Assembly: GCF_964340395.1 (NCBI RefSeq)
Contig: NC_135551.1
Span: 25,524,503 to 25,588,502 of the forward strand
Reading direction: 5' to 3'
Source of the DNA: Glandiceps talaboti
Lineage: Eukaryota > Hemichordata > Enteropneusta > Spengelidae
DNA: 64,000 nt
Every line of letters starts with the position of its first letter. Positions within the stretch are counted from its first letter, which is position 1. Shown piece by piece: positions 24,030-38,273 of the stretch. Position numbers and translations under genes: made by a program. Under the pieces are notes generated by a model. That model did no database searches. It was not told where the DNA came from and saw nothing but the letters and a program-made list of their open reading frames with translations.

Positions 24030-26183
24030 GTGCTGAATATGTTTTAGTAAATGTTTGTAATTAAAACCGAATATTTACAAGTAGCAATACGTGCTTTTAA
24101 AATATTCAAAACCAGAAAGACGTCCATTTTTGTTCAAATAACTTCTGCGGGGAAATACGTAGTACGAAATACAGCTTGGCATTCAAAGGAATTTGTAACA
24201 ATTGTGAATAACGTCACGGTATTTATCATGTCAACTTGAACGATTCTGTCATGTGTCGTGAACTGTGTCGAGATAGAAAGAAGGCTACAAATCACATCTA
24301 TGTTCGAGAGTGACATAGCGGGGGAGGATATAACATATTTTCTGTTTTGTTCTTTGCTTTTTTGGCTCGTTCATAATTTACAACCATCAGCCGCCCATGT
24401 ATCCTGACTAGACAATCAATTTGTATCTGGTATTACTCCCCGTGTTTGTGTGTCTGTTTACATTTCGACGCACTTTCACCGCCTCGCTGATCCCTTTTCC
24501 CTCGTTACCCATCCATTTCTAAACAGCTCTTTTATTTTCCTTTTTATCACAGTAGCCAGCGGTCAATCGCTTTTCAGACCTATTTGCGCAGTAGTCGTGA
24601 CCCCTGCCCTCGTTTATCATGATGGTCTCGGTTGAGAATAGAAAAGCTTGACATTCCCAAAGGGAAAAGGCTCGAAAAACTCAAACATAGCAATTGTGTT
24701 CTTCATTTTTTACACACCTTTCCCAATCACCTGCCGTTCTATCATCGACCAAATTCCGAGCGACTGTCATCCGATATAACCTGTCTACAAAACTTAAACT
24801 TCACCTTCGATGAAAACAAGTCCTTCCTTAACCATTTGGTTACCATGGCGATGGCACGAAATTTTTATTATCGACCTGGAACGAACAAAGAGAACATATT
24901 TAATTAAATCGTTCTGTGAAATGACCTTTCGTGGGATTCAATATTTAAGGTGAAATTTTGCACCCAAAATGCCGAGATGAACGAGTTCAAATATATCTTG
25001 GCCATGAAGCACGTCAAACAAGTTAATTTACACAAATGTAAATCGTAAAGTTAAAAGGAAAAAGAGACAAATGAAGACAGACATTGTGATTAAGAATACG
25101 TGACATTCTGATCTGAATCCAATGTAAAGTGCACCCTTGTTGGCAAACCTAAACGCTGTAGGTGAAATGCTGCCTTGGGAAAAACTTACTTTCGTCAAAA
25201 AGAAAAAAAGATGTATTTCCTTTTAAAACATTCTATTTTCAAAAAATTTTCCTCCCTCTGGGTATAGAATGATGTTAACATTCTCATATATTTCTTTCAA
25301 GTTCAAAATCGTCAAATATTTTAGAATTTATTTCAAATGTGCCTACGTTAAAAAAATTATGGTGATTAGGCGCAAGCATGACGTACATGAGCAGATGGGC
25401 TGTAATTTTGACGAATTTTTAGACTACAGTTCTGACAATTGTTATTAATTTCAATGCCTCAATCAGCCTCGGAGAATTTCGAACTTCGCGTGAACTTTGA
25501 CCTGCGTTTGAGGAATACTCTGTAATCACTGTCATTGTTGAATGTGAGCACAGTACGTACATGATAATCATTTATATTTTCTTAGTACAATATTCGTTTC
25601 CACTCTTAGGTTCATTCAAAGATTCTGTAAATGCATTTTTATTTTATTTTTGTTCTCGAATTTCAGATATTTGACAAATATCTTTAGTATTTCTGCACGC
25701 TTCTGGTTATGTTTGGATTCCATTTTACGCTTTATACGGAGAAAATTAATATAATTGTCGATTAATACGAAAGACAAAATAAGTCAAAAAGTGTTTTGTA
25801 TAATTTGACTCTATCCTAAAATACATATTTTGTTGCTTTAATTTTCCTAGTGTTTAACAAACGTCCCTGAATATAATTTTTTTTAAACATTACATTGTCA
25901 AGTCTTTAATTTGTCAAGATGAATATCTTGTTCGGTTTTCTCCATAAGAAGACAATTTATGGACGAAATTATTGGGGTTTTTTCTCTCATTTTAAAATGT
26001 ACGCCTCCTGATTATGAATTTATGAATTATGTCTATAATTGACCACAATGTATGTTGTTTAATATTCATTTCAGTTAATAGTCTCATTATCAGGTAATCA
26101 AACTATTACTCGAATTTATAAATCACTGACTAGCTTGATATTCAGGATTTGACTGAACATATACTCTCACTAACACTCCCCCT

Positions 26184-26185
<2 letters not shown>
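24030..26185. other. Non-coding stretch with a CT-rich patch
   Basis: Mostly unique AT-rich DNA. 24430-24640 is pyrimidine-rich and contains an acceptor-like TTTTATCACAG ending at 24552, but no donor or ORF of substance follows. GGTTACCATGGCGA at 24838-24851 resembles an RFX X-box. Confidence 0.45.
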
Positions 26186-26236
<51 letters not shown>

Positions 26237-26274
26237 GTGGCACACACACACACACAACCAAACATACACACATA

Positions 26275-26371
<97 letters not shown>

Positions 26372-26389
26372 TCTCTCTCTTGTTTGTTC
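26186..26389. repeat. (CA)n then (CT)n compound microsatellite
   Basis: (CA)n at about 26187-26255 is broken once by CCGTGG; (CT)n runs at about 26279-26388. Translated frames through it are artefacts. Confidence 0.95.
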
Positions 26390-27049
26390 CGTTCTCCTTT
26401 TGATCCCACTCCTTCTTTCTACTTACGTCTCTCAATCGCTCAATCTCTCTATCTGTCCCGTTCTGTCTCCCGGCGTTTCTTACTATTGCTCTAACGTTTG
26501 TTCTCTAACTCCCTTGTCAGTCTGTTCATCTCTCCCCTCTCTTACATACTCACATGCACCCCTCTTTTCCATGTACCCCCTCCCAACCCAATCCATTTTG
26601 ACGTCTATATAAATCCTACATATTACTTCCTGATGGAAATTATATTTATCTTTTATCCTTTAGCTTTCTTATCTAAATACAAATAGGACTTAATTTTCTT
26701 GCGATGTTGTCAAAATCCCTTTACAGATAGCAGTATCCGTGTTCTTTTATTTCTTTACAAAGGGTAAAAGTTTCTTGTTGTTCAACCGTACGGTAAGCCG
26801 TTGGCAAATATCACCGATGAAAACATGATGAAATTGCCGGTGACTTTTTACTGGCATGTTTAATAGACACGCATCAGTGGAGTCAATAAGGGATAAACAC
26901 GGATGTGCGCGGAGATACAAGATTTTTGAATCTCAGAAGAGGTAAGTGTGATGTCCCGACCAATCAGAAACGGCAAGACGATTACATGACTTTGTTCCAC
27001 TCTAGCAATCCAACCATTTCTGCTTCATTGAGCCTAAGTGCTTGTTAGC
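26390..27049. other. Non-coding stretch
   Basis: Pyrimidine-rich at first (26400-26600), then unique AT-rich DNA. No gene is supported. Confidence 0.45.
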
Positions 27050-27260
27050 GAAGACACAGACTACGAACTTACAAATCACCCAATAAAGTTTAAGACTCAT
27101 CAACGTGGTCGACTACATCACAAACTAGCCTGTACATTATACACTGAATTAAGCTGAGGTTAATTTATGCAAATAAGCAAAGGAAGAAAGGGCCTTCAGG
27201 ACCTTGATCCAGCAAACGTCAACGAACCGTTGCCTAGGAAACCTGTACATGAAAATTCCA
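27050..27260. promoter_or_regulatory. Candidate regulatory element: POU octamer plus RFX X-box
   Basis: ATGCAAAT at 27167-27174 is the POU octamer. GTTGCCTAGGAAAC at 27229-27242 fits the two-half-site RFX X-box consensus. The sequence between is unique and non-repetitive. Function is inferred from motifs alone. Confidence 0.25.
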
Positions 27261-27382
27261 GACTAGAACAGCAAAGTTAACTTTTATCAAGTGAAAATGT
27301 ATTTAAAAAAATAAGGATAACCTTCAAGTGTTTAAGTTTGAGTTTGTTGGTGAGAGGTGAGACAAGAAGAGAGAGAATGAGA

Positions 27383-27389
<7 letters not shown>

Positions 27390-27448
<59 letters not shown>

Positions 27449-27472
27449 GCAGGCAGGATGTATGAGTGTGTA

Positions 27473-27506
<34 letters not shown>

Positions 27507-27514
27507 GGTGTGTG
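27390..27514. repeat. (GA)n then (TG)n compound microsatellite
   Basis: Pure GA at about 27390-27446, a GGCAGGCAGG-type link, then TG at about 27468-27514 with one CG break. Confidence 0.95.
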
Positions 27515-27759
27515 TTTGCCTCATTCATCATAACAGTCAACCTTTTTGTTACACTCGCTTTAAAGTTCTGACAATAATTCTGTACTTTACACATTTTAGT
27601 GTATAAACTATAACTCCCCTGCTGAGTAGAATCTATTATTCGTCATTTTTATTGCACGAAAAAAAAAAGACTTTTCCATGGAAACAGCAATAAAACTACC
27701 AAATATTCCAAATCGACTAAATCATATGACAGTTTTTCTAAATTGTCGAAAATTTAGGG

Positions 27760-28340
27760 CGAACGTTTGGCGCCAAACCGGGAAATAAAAATGACATCAA
27801 TATTATGTCGTCAGCTTCCACGTTACAGCTGAGAGTGACACACTAGCGTAGATATTGCCGTACAAATTAAAGCTGATCTATTTTCAATGTACAAGGGATA
27901 AGTCATACTAACATCGAACTATTAAAGTAAAACGTAGTATTACATTTACTCAAGTAGCATCTAGATAAATTTTGATTTACTGTAGTAGAGTTCAGAGGTC
28001 AATGATAGGCTAAGTTAAGACTGTATCAATAACTCTGTGCCACGATGTGACAGCATTAATCTTTCATTGCGACCGTAGCGATATCCAACGGTTCGATTTT
28101 ATCAGCGATGATAGATATACTTCACGTTCTCCGTGTACGCTACCGTCGTTTACTATAAATTTGGCGCCAAATGTACTCCCCCAGACTGTTTTACGATATC
28201 GAAGCGTGATCGAACATTTGGTCGTATCTATGACGGAATAGTAGAAAAACGATATCTTGTGTCGTGCGTCAGATCCGTTGCCGATTGCCTGTTAGCAGCG
28301 AGTGTCGTTTGGCGCCAAAAATGTCACTCTTAAACGTTGA
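27760..28340. promoter_or_regulatory. Cluster of three perfect palindromic E2F sites in a CpG-rich patch
   Basis: TTTGGCGCCAAA occurs exactly at 27766-27777, 28160-28171 and 28308-28319. It matches the E2F/DP consensus TTTSSCGC on both strands. Flanks of the three copies differ, so they are not one duplicated block. The last 300 bp are CpG-rich for this window and also hold CGATATC three times (about 28080, 28194, 28249) and a TATAAA touching the second E2F site. E2F sites normally control S-phase genes; no adjacent ORF is recognised. Confidence 0.5.
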
Positions 28341-28540
28341 TGGCGAAAAACTTGTATGACAATTTTTAAATACAGCTTGGATTGTTTCCGACCTTTCAAC
28401 GCAAAATTGACTTTTAAGTTTTCAAATTCGATTTTACAACAGGGAAAGATCAGCAAGGATCCGCTAATTAGGTTTGATTTCTTGGCATAAAATGAGAATA
28501 TGTTAGCCTAGATGTACATGTACACATTCAATAATTGCAT
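28331..28540. other. Spacer
   Basis: Unique AT-rich DNA. TGTACATGTACA, a 12-bp palindrome, sits at about 28513 just before the microsatellite. Confidence 0.5.
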
Positions 28541-28732
28541 ATACATACATACATACATACATACATACATACATACATGCATGCATGCATACATACATAC
28601 ATACATACATACATACATACATACATACATACATACATACATACATACATACATACATACATACATACATACATACATACATACATACATACATACATAC
28701 ATACATACATACATACATACATACATACATAG

Positions 28733-28763
<31 letters not shown>

Positions 28764-28852
28764 CATACATACATACATACATACATACATACATACATAC
28801 ATACATACATACTCACTCATATAAGTATACGGACAGACAGACAGACAGACAG
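28541..28852. repeat. (TACA)n megatract, about 270 bp, then (ACAG)n
   Basis: TACA repeats run from 28541 to about 28813, interrupted by a (GCAT) block at about 28578-28590 and by TAGTTACATAC near 28729. A short GACA array follows at 28829-28852. All reading frames are open through it and are artefacts. Confidence 0.95.
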
Positions 28853-28884
28853 AATGCCAAGCTGACAGGCACCTTAACACATAT

Positions 28885-29379
<495 letters not shown>

Positions 29380-29640
29380 CCCGTGAGCAGGTGCTGCAGA
29401 GATGGAGTTCAAAGGTCGCGATGCCGTATTCATATCATGCCGCTTTAATTCTCGTCAGATACGAGATCATATCGGATCCGATTACGAGTGCTACACTTCA
29501 CTTCCAAGTAGAAGGCAGAGATATTGTCGCCTTTGATATTAAATACGGGTGAGCGCTGATAACGATGGATAGGCAGCCATATTAGGACTGATAAACGGCG
29601 ATTGGAATACTGGGTGAATACTCGGACACTTTTCATTAAT
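29380..29640. promoter_or_regulatory. Unique CpG-richer patch with an SRF-type CArG box
   Basis: CCATATTAGG at 29577-29586 is a perfect CArG box, the form found in serum response elements. Nearby are a CAGGTG E-box at about 29389, GATAA at about 29558 and a palindromic TCGGATCCGA at about 29473. It is non-repetitive and denser in CpG than its surroundings. Single CArG boxes are expected by chance in AT-rich DNA, so this is weak. Confidence 0.2.
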
Positions 29641-30564
29641 CAGCATAGGTTAGAGAATACTTTGTAACAACTAATTGGAGTTGATTGTTTAAAGTCAAAT
29701 TGTTACTATGACACAACTTCCAAAACCAGGGGGACTGTTGATTACTTGTATTTCCCAATGAGATTTCCTTGTTTCAATTTCCAGTCACCGGTCAATCAAC
29801 TCACCTGTCAATCAAAGTCCCAGTCAACAAATCAGATTTCGTCGTTTTCCAATCAGGCGGAAATGAGTCTGACATTTGTAGCCGCGTACTCGGCCACCTG
29901 ATATTGATCGATGGAGCGAGTAGAAAATCACTTAAAATAGGAAATGTTCTGGCTTTCTAATTAACTTTGTCTGTTGATTACCAGAAGATAGTTTTCAATC
30001 ATTGCTTATCGTTCGAATGTGTGTCTGTAAAGTTCACATTGACGACATGACGGAGTGTATGACGACACAAGATGAGTTCATGCCCGCGGCAATGTCTACA
30101 ACACTGGTAAATGAAGATGTGTTGAAACAACGGGATAGTGTCCAGAAATAGCCATGCTTTCATTCTGTTCAAGTAACGTCGTATTATTTGAAGGGCCACG
30201 AGTAAAAAATTGGGGATATTTAAGATTCATGTGAACTACGAATTAACATTTTTACCCACAAAGCATTTTAGTTGTTATTTATAGAACCATTATAAAATTG
30301 TATGCATACATTATCCAGTGACGTCATTTTCAGACTAAATTAATTTTTGTCATTATTAAAAATAAATTAAAACAAAATATTTGTCTGAATGACAATTTAC
30401 GAACATTAAACATGGACTTAAAGAGGTACAATCTGGATCAAGTGTTTTTATTTACTTATTTATTTATTATTTTTGTCTATTGTGTGTTTCATATGAAGAA
30501 CTACATATACTATTCTACTTACTGAAGTACGTTTGTTCAAGAATTGTAAATGAAAGATCTGTCA
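29641..30564. other. Non-coding stretch
   Basis: Unique DNA; frames of 63-66 codons at 29769 (+) and 29999 (-) are unrecognised. No repeat is identified. Confidence 0.45.
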
Positions 30565-30895
30565 GTTAACATGATGAAATGTACCTCGAAAATAGACTGT
30601 TTAAACTTTCTGCTGTTACTTTGTTCAAGAAACTGAGGTCTGACACATTCTCAGTTAAATCATGAAAAAGAAATCAGGGGTCACCGTACAACATTTTGAA
30701 ATAATGGTCAATATGTCATCAAATTAAGCCATTTTAGAATCCAATATGGCCGCCGAATACCGTGGTTCACAAAATTTCTTTTATTATCCCAAAAGGACCG
30801 GAAAGAACCTTCCACATGCGAAAGTTTGGAGATATTTTAAGAACTGTAATTTTCAGTGTAATTCGTCCCCGAGGCACACTCTACGTTAAATTAAG
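30565..30895 (+). repeat. Dispersed repeat family A, copy 1
   Basis: Hallmarks in order are CTGAGGT...ATTCTCAGTTAAATC, a GGGGTCACCGTACAA block, GCCATTTTAGAATCCAATAT followed by GGCCGCC, TCCCAAAAGGACC, AAGTTTGGAGAT and GTCCCCGAGGC. The same blocks in the same order appear inverted in copy 2. Confidence 0.85.
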
Positions 30896-31194
30896 AATTC
30901 GATGACGTAATATTTATAAGTATATGCCAAATTTGTCAACGACACCAAAATCGCAGAGACGTTTTTTTTATGCATGAACTATATATTTATTTATTTTAAT
31001 TCCAAAAGTTCCTCAAGTTGGTGGGATGATTTTGGTTTATTTTTTACGTGAAAATAAAGTTATAAAGAAAATATCTTTCACGTCACTGTAATTACGCAAA
31101 CATTAGCAATAATGAAGAAAAGTCTCTGTTTTCACAGATCAAGATTACAAATCTATGTCACTGGTGATTGCATTATCAGTAGCGTAGAATTAGT

Positions 31195-31610
31195 AGCAAA
31201 GAATTCGCCTCGGGGACCAATTTCACAAAGTTCTAGAAATCTTTCCAAACTTTATCATAGCTCAATTTTTAAGTAGTTGAAAGCTTGACCCTGGTCCTTT
31301 TGAAATAAGATAAGAAATTTGGACATTTACTGTCTTGTTTTCAAGAAAATCGACAAACATTATGATAAGCTTAGAATATGATGTGGCCATATTTGATTCA
31401 ATATGTATATAATAGGTGGCCATATTTGATTCTAACATGGCTTCATTTCTATCATGGCCTCTAGTTCAATAAATTGTACGATGATTCCCTCATTTTGTAT
31501 CACGATTAACTGAGAATGGATTCGAGTTTTTTGCACAAAGTAACATAACAAATTTAAAAGTTTTATTTCTGAGGAACATACGTACTACGTCACGTAAGCA
31601 CACCTTTTTT
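31195..31610 (-). repeat. Dispersed repeat family A, copy 2 (inverted)
   Basis: Reverse-complement reading gives ATTCTCAGTTAATCG, GCCATGTTAGAATCAAATAT then GGCCACC, TTGAAAACAAGACAGT, TTTCAAAAGGACC, AAGTTTGGAAAGAT and GGTCCCCGAGGC. It contains an internal duplication of the GGCCATATTTGATTC segment (about 31385 and 31418). Confidence 0.85.
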
Positions 31611-31859
31611 AACATTTGGATTGCTGCTAGCATCGGATTTAGTTTCGTCACTGATATCCAACTTGACGGGATTTTATTCCAACATTTACAAGCCCACTTG
31701 AATATGTTTTTCTTTTTTCATGTATATTCTAGTATACGATTATAAAGCGTGGGTTCAAAGAAGTATAGTCCAGATCTGAACTGTTTTATGACTTATTTTT
31801 GTATCATATGAATAAGTTCTCATTAGCGACACAACACTACTATTCATGAGATCCATATA

Positions 31860-32180
31860 ATGATGTAGAATACACCTCAGAAATAAACTATTTAAAGTTT
31901 TTCTTTAACTCTGTTCATGAAAACCCAAACCAAACCTCGGTTCAAATCAAGAAAAATGAGGGATCGCCATAAAAACTTTTTAAATAGAGGTGAAAATTGT
32001 ATATCAAAATTAAGCCATTTTAGAATCCAATATGGCCACCGAATCCAATATGGCCGACAACGACTGAGTTAACTCTAGGGGAATTTCCCTGAAAACAAGA
32101 CTGTGGACCCCAACTTTCTTTATTATTTCAAAAGGACCTGTAATTAGCTCATATATGTCATATATTTGAGAAATGTTAGG
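31860..32180 (+). repeat. Dispersed repeat family A, copy 3
   Basis: Carries CAAATCAAGAAAAATGAGGG, GCCATTTTAGAATCCAATAT followed by GGCCACC, a second AATCCAATATGGCC 17 bp later, TTGAAAACAAGACTGTGG-like text and TTTCAAAAGGACCTG. Together with copies 1 and 2 it makes a +,-,+ cluster. Confidence 0.85.
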
Positions 32181-32335
32181 GATATTTGTCCTCGTGACAT
32201 AATATATCTTAAAGTCAAATAAATGAAAGTATAATTTTTGAGTGTTTCAAGACTTGTCACTAAAATTGGAATCTAAACAACGCAAAGGGTTACTTTAAAC
32301 TCACCTCAAGACACGCGTACGATACTAGTGAAGTT

Positions 32336-32707
32336 TCAAATTGGCCATATGGATGAGAATTTGGTATTTATTTTGGATTTTTATTTGATAAAACAGCTTC
32401 ACTAAGTTTTTCTACTTGAAAAAATAATGTGAAATAACATATACCAAGTCCATGTTCATAACTAAATACATTGCAAAAAGATGCAAAAAGTGCAAAAAGT
32501 TTAAACAATGTGTAAAATGTTTGTTATTGTACGTACAATAACAAACATTTTACACATTGTTTAATGTTTTGCCGTTTATTGAGTTGTGAACATAGACTTG
32601 GAATATGTTATTTCACATTATTTTTTCAAGTAGAAAAACTTAGTGAAGCTGTTTTATCAAATAAAATCCAAAATGAATACCAAATTCTCATCCATATGGC
32701 CACTTTA
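32336..32707. mobile_element. Large foldback element with perfect 64-bp central palindrome
   Basis: Left arm 32342-32532 and right arm 32533-32702 are near-perfect inverted copies. The innermost 32 bp of each arm (32501-32532 and 32533-32564) pair without mismatch and without spacer around TTGTACGTACAA. The left arm is about 20 bp longer because TGCAAAAAG is repeated three times there. The right end ATGGCCACTTTA (32696-32707) is identical to the terminal repeat of the 9.4-kb element; the left end is decayed. It is non-coding and non-autonomous. Confidence 0.85.
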
Positions 32708-33029
32708 AGAGAGTTTTGTATGTAAAATGTTGATAGTGAAAAAATAGTGTCTGAAGTTGAAATACACGTACTTAAGTTTAACTTTAACAATGGAACCTAA
32801 ATTTGGTGTAGGCACTCCAAAATTGATCATGATCAACCTTATATTTACACTAAGACAAAGTTATAATAGATTCCAGAGGGGTAAAACTGAATGAAATTTA
32901 ATTAAAACTGAATTTACAATAACTAAAAAATCGATTAGTTAATCTGAGCATACACGTAATCTGCCGAGATTTAATTTTGCGTTAAAAGTTTTGGGAAAAA
33001 AGATGTATAAGTCGATATTTAAACGCATT
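32708..33029. other. Non-coding stretch
   Basis: Unique AT-rich DNA; nothing seen. Confidence 0.5.
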
Positions 33030-33960
33030 AAGGGGTGGATTGTAGATTTTGTGTATGTATTGTTGTGTTGGCTCGCTTAGGGCGATTTTTACGGTACGTA
33101 TGCAGACCTATTGACAGCTGTAGCCGGGAGGCTTCTAAATGCGCCGTATCGGACAATTGACTCAGCGGGTGAAAAACTAACTCGTATGGTTTGAAAATGG
33201 AAAAAGGTTGGTCCCATAAAATGCGGGATTCGATGTTTTAATTACACAAATAAATCAAATCGATCTGCCGATAGTATTTTTGTGTGTGTATGTGTTACTG
33301 AAAACTGCTTCGAAGTTTAGAACAATCAAACAGTTAGAACGCTTTAAGTAAATTAGTGCAATTCATATCACTTGTTTATAGCCTGAAATAATACGAATAG
33401 TTTGCAAATTTGATATTTAAGTGAAATCAAATTTAAAAGCCTCTAATATCATTACAGTGAAAACATTACTTCCGTGTTGATAATCTGGCTATATCACCCA
33501 GGCGCAAAATATTTAGTGATGAAATGTGAGAATCAATCTTGAAAACATTCAAGACAACGGAATATATAAATAAGTCGGAATCTCACTGCGTCTATTCCAT
33601 AGCCATTTGCAGCTTTAAGCTATAGGATCGGTGACTCCCTAATGAGGCAATTAACAAAACCGATTTATTGTGCTGCTGTGAGTTGGTACTCGGCAGCAAA
33701 GCGATGAGAGCCATTCATCGTACATAGAACACACTGAGGAGCATTATATGATGGGGAACAATGCATTGACCCCTACACATGACATTTTTGTTTGGCACCA
33801 AATAGAAGCCTTCATTCGCCAGCTGCATGCTGTATGCCATGAATCAAACACACGGTGCTAACGACACCAACACCTTTAAAGCGCTCTAGCTAACTGCTGA
33901 CGTAGTTATACCACTACGTGATGATGCGATTGAGTAAGACGTGTATTTATTAAACACGCT
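33030..33960. promoter_or_regulatory. Unique motif-dense block, candidate conserved non-coding element(s)
   Basis: The longest repeat-free, GC-moderate stretch in this half of the window. It contains a CAGCTG E-box (about 33116), TGACTCAGC (MARE/AP-1 type, about 33157), paired homeodomain-type TAATGAGG/CAATTA (about 33641-33655), and the hairpin ACGTAGT-TATACC-ACTACGT at 33900-33919. There is no open frame of note. Enhancer function is conjecture. Confidence 0.2.
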
Positions 33961-34686
33961 ACCCACCCCACCCCCTCCACAAAACCAAGTTATTTTACCG
34001 ACGTGTCCGATTTCCTGTAAGTATACATAGGTTTTACAGTCAGTCAGCGGATATTCCAAACTTCATATCTCAGATAGGTTTACTCACTCACTCACTGACA
34101 TACTCTTTGTCCTGTATTTAGTAGATACTCCCCACCCTCCTCCATACAATAATGTTTACAATAGCTGTCTGCATTTACCGGTAGATTCATTGCACCCTAC
34201 GGGGAGTAAAACACAGGTCACATACATGAAAATTATCTAAAGGCCGTTGTCCTCTTCACAATCGCCTGAGCATAACTTCTCGATATTATTTCACGTAACG
34301 TCTAGGTGACAAGGGGGATGGAGGATGGGGGACGGGGGAGGGAGAGAGAGCACACTTTCAGCCAGATTCATTGTCGCGTATCATGTATTCATGTGACTGG
34401 GCACAATTAAGGAATGACATTGAACGTCGACGTGTTTCCATTAACAAAAATGTTATTTCATTGTTTTACATCAATATACTTCGGTAATGTAAAAAAAAAC
34501 GCCTTAGACGCCATACATGTAAAAGAGAAACCAGAGAGTACGACCTGAACATTGAGTGTAAGATAGAGATATAAGCGTACCCCTAATATTGTATATATTT
34601 CGCTCTTTAAAAAACATGATATCATAATGAGTATTGTAAACAGAAATATTATCATATTAATTAATGGCTACGTAATTGTAAATTAT

Positions 34687-34687
<1 letters not shown>
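33961..34687. other. Non-coding stretch
   Basis: Starts C/A-rich, then unique DNA. No gene or repeat array is seen apart from a short ACTC run near 34080. Confidence 0.45.

Positions 34688-34769
<82 letters not shown>
34688..34769. repeat. (GA)n ending in G9
   Basis: About 36 GA units directly followed by nine G. Confidence 0.95.
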
Positions 34770-36724
<1,955 letters not shown>

Positions 36725-36792
36725 TCATACACAAACACATACACATACACATACACATACATACACACATATACACATACACATACACAAAC

Positions 36793-36823
<31 letters not shown>

Positions 36824-36852
36824 TACATACACACTTACACATACACATACAC
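36725..36852. repeat. (CACATA)n hexanucleotide repeat
   Basis: About 20 units, interrupted by CAAACA and CACACAT variants. Confidence 0.9.
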
Positions 36853-37689
36853 TGATATAAAACCACTATTGACAATTCTTAATGTTTGGACATAAATATT
36901 CCCTCCTCCCTTTTGTACATGTAAAAAAGAATAAACCTTCATTACGTTTTATGCACATAGCCCGATATCTTGAGATCGCATAGTTTAACACTCAACATGT
37001 TAACCATCCTACTGGGGGAAAAAAGAGAAAACTTCAGTTTCAACTGTTGTCTACTTCAGAAGTGCATGATTGGAGAAATAGTACAGTTACCAAGCAACCA
37101 CAGCGGTTTAAGTCACGTGATATAAGAGATTGATTTATCGTATCAGATCAAGTAAATCTTTTTAATGCAGCACAGAAGATGATAATTTACAACAAGAAAA
37201 AAGATAACGTAACATGTCAGTGTGATCATTACACTTTAACAGAGATTAGAAGATTGAGCCGTACGAAGCCTAATATTTTAGGAGGTACTCTTTTACGATA
37301 CTTGAGTCCTCGATGGTTACAATCGACCCTTTGATCTGTCACATGCCAAGTACTGCGCCGTTAAGGGGTAACTAAGATAAAGTCGTCGTTATTCAGTAGC
37401 TGTCGATGACTAAAAGTACACTTCTGTTTTTTCTTGAAGTAGACTCTGGTCGTAAAACACTACATTTATCCTCAAGCTATCCACTAACGTTACTGCTGAG
37501 TGAAAAGACAGAGTCATACGATATTGTCAAGTGAATACTTCGAGTGAACGTGTAGTATTTGTTGTAGTGGCACTTTTTAGATGAAAAACTAAATTCATAT
37601 GAAGTCATTTGCACACCGAATCATTTATCGTATCCCTTCAGACTCTTGACAAGTAGCCAGGTAATTGTGGAAACTCTTTAAAAAAAATA
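36853..37689. other. Non-coding stretch
   Basis: Unique DNA; nothing supported. Confidence 0.45.
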
Positions 37690-38048
37690 ACGAACGTAGT
37701 ATTCAGTCCCGATCTTATGATCTTAAAAGGCCAGGGATTAAATCTCAGGTTGAATTAGTATTTTCAATGGAAGCACTGGGTATATAATAGGATTATTCCT
37801 TTGTTTTAGACCAACGTTTACTATGACTTTGCAAGACAAATGATTTACTATCATGCCCAAATCTTTAATCCTAATCCGAATTGCGCCTTTAACAAGTATA
37901 TTAAAGGCCTGAGTTTCAATCCCTGGTTTATGATTCGAGTCATAAGACTTACATAGAATGTTTCTTTTGTTCTGGACCAAATTTTTGTATGGTCGTTGCC
38001 AGAAAACTGTTTGGGTTTTTTTCACCTAAATTTCACTTCTAATCCGAC
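37690..38048. mobile_element. SINE-like dispersed repeat B, two tandem copies
   Basis: Copies at about 37690-37880 and 37881-38048 share TTAAAGGCC, a (A)GGGATTAAATC/GTTTCAATCCC block, TTCCTTTGTTTTAGACCAA or its TTCTGGACCAA variant, a (ACTTTGCA)AGACAA-like block and a TAATCCGA end. GCGCC...ACAAG plus GTTTCAATCCC resemble degenerate pol III A and B boxes. No poly-A tail is seen. Confidence 0.55.
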
Positions 38049-38273
38049 CCGGCGGGCCGGGACTGAAAAAAAGACCATAGATTTATATCATGGAAATAAA
38101 ATGAGACATCTGTCAGAAAGAAGGGAATTAATCATCACATATAGATGTAGGTGGTCATTTATGTGAAGTCAATGATTTCTCGAATATTTTATTATTGTTA
38201 CGATTCTAAAACTACACACCCTAAAACAAACAAATATACATGATTATGATAACTGTATCCATGTTTTCTAAAC

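Noticed and set aside
24541-24635. Acceptor TTTTATCACAG with a 27-codon frame
   Set aside because: Lies in a broadly pyrimidine-rich patch where such signals are expected; no donor or other support.
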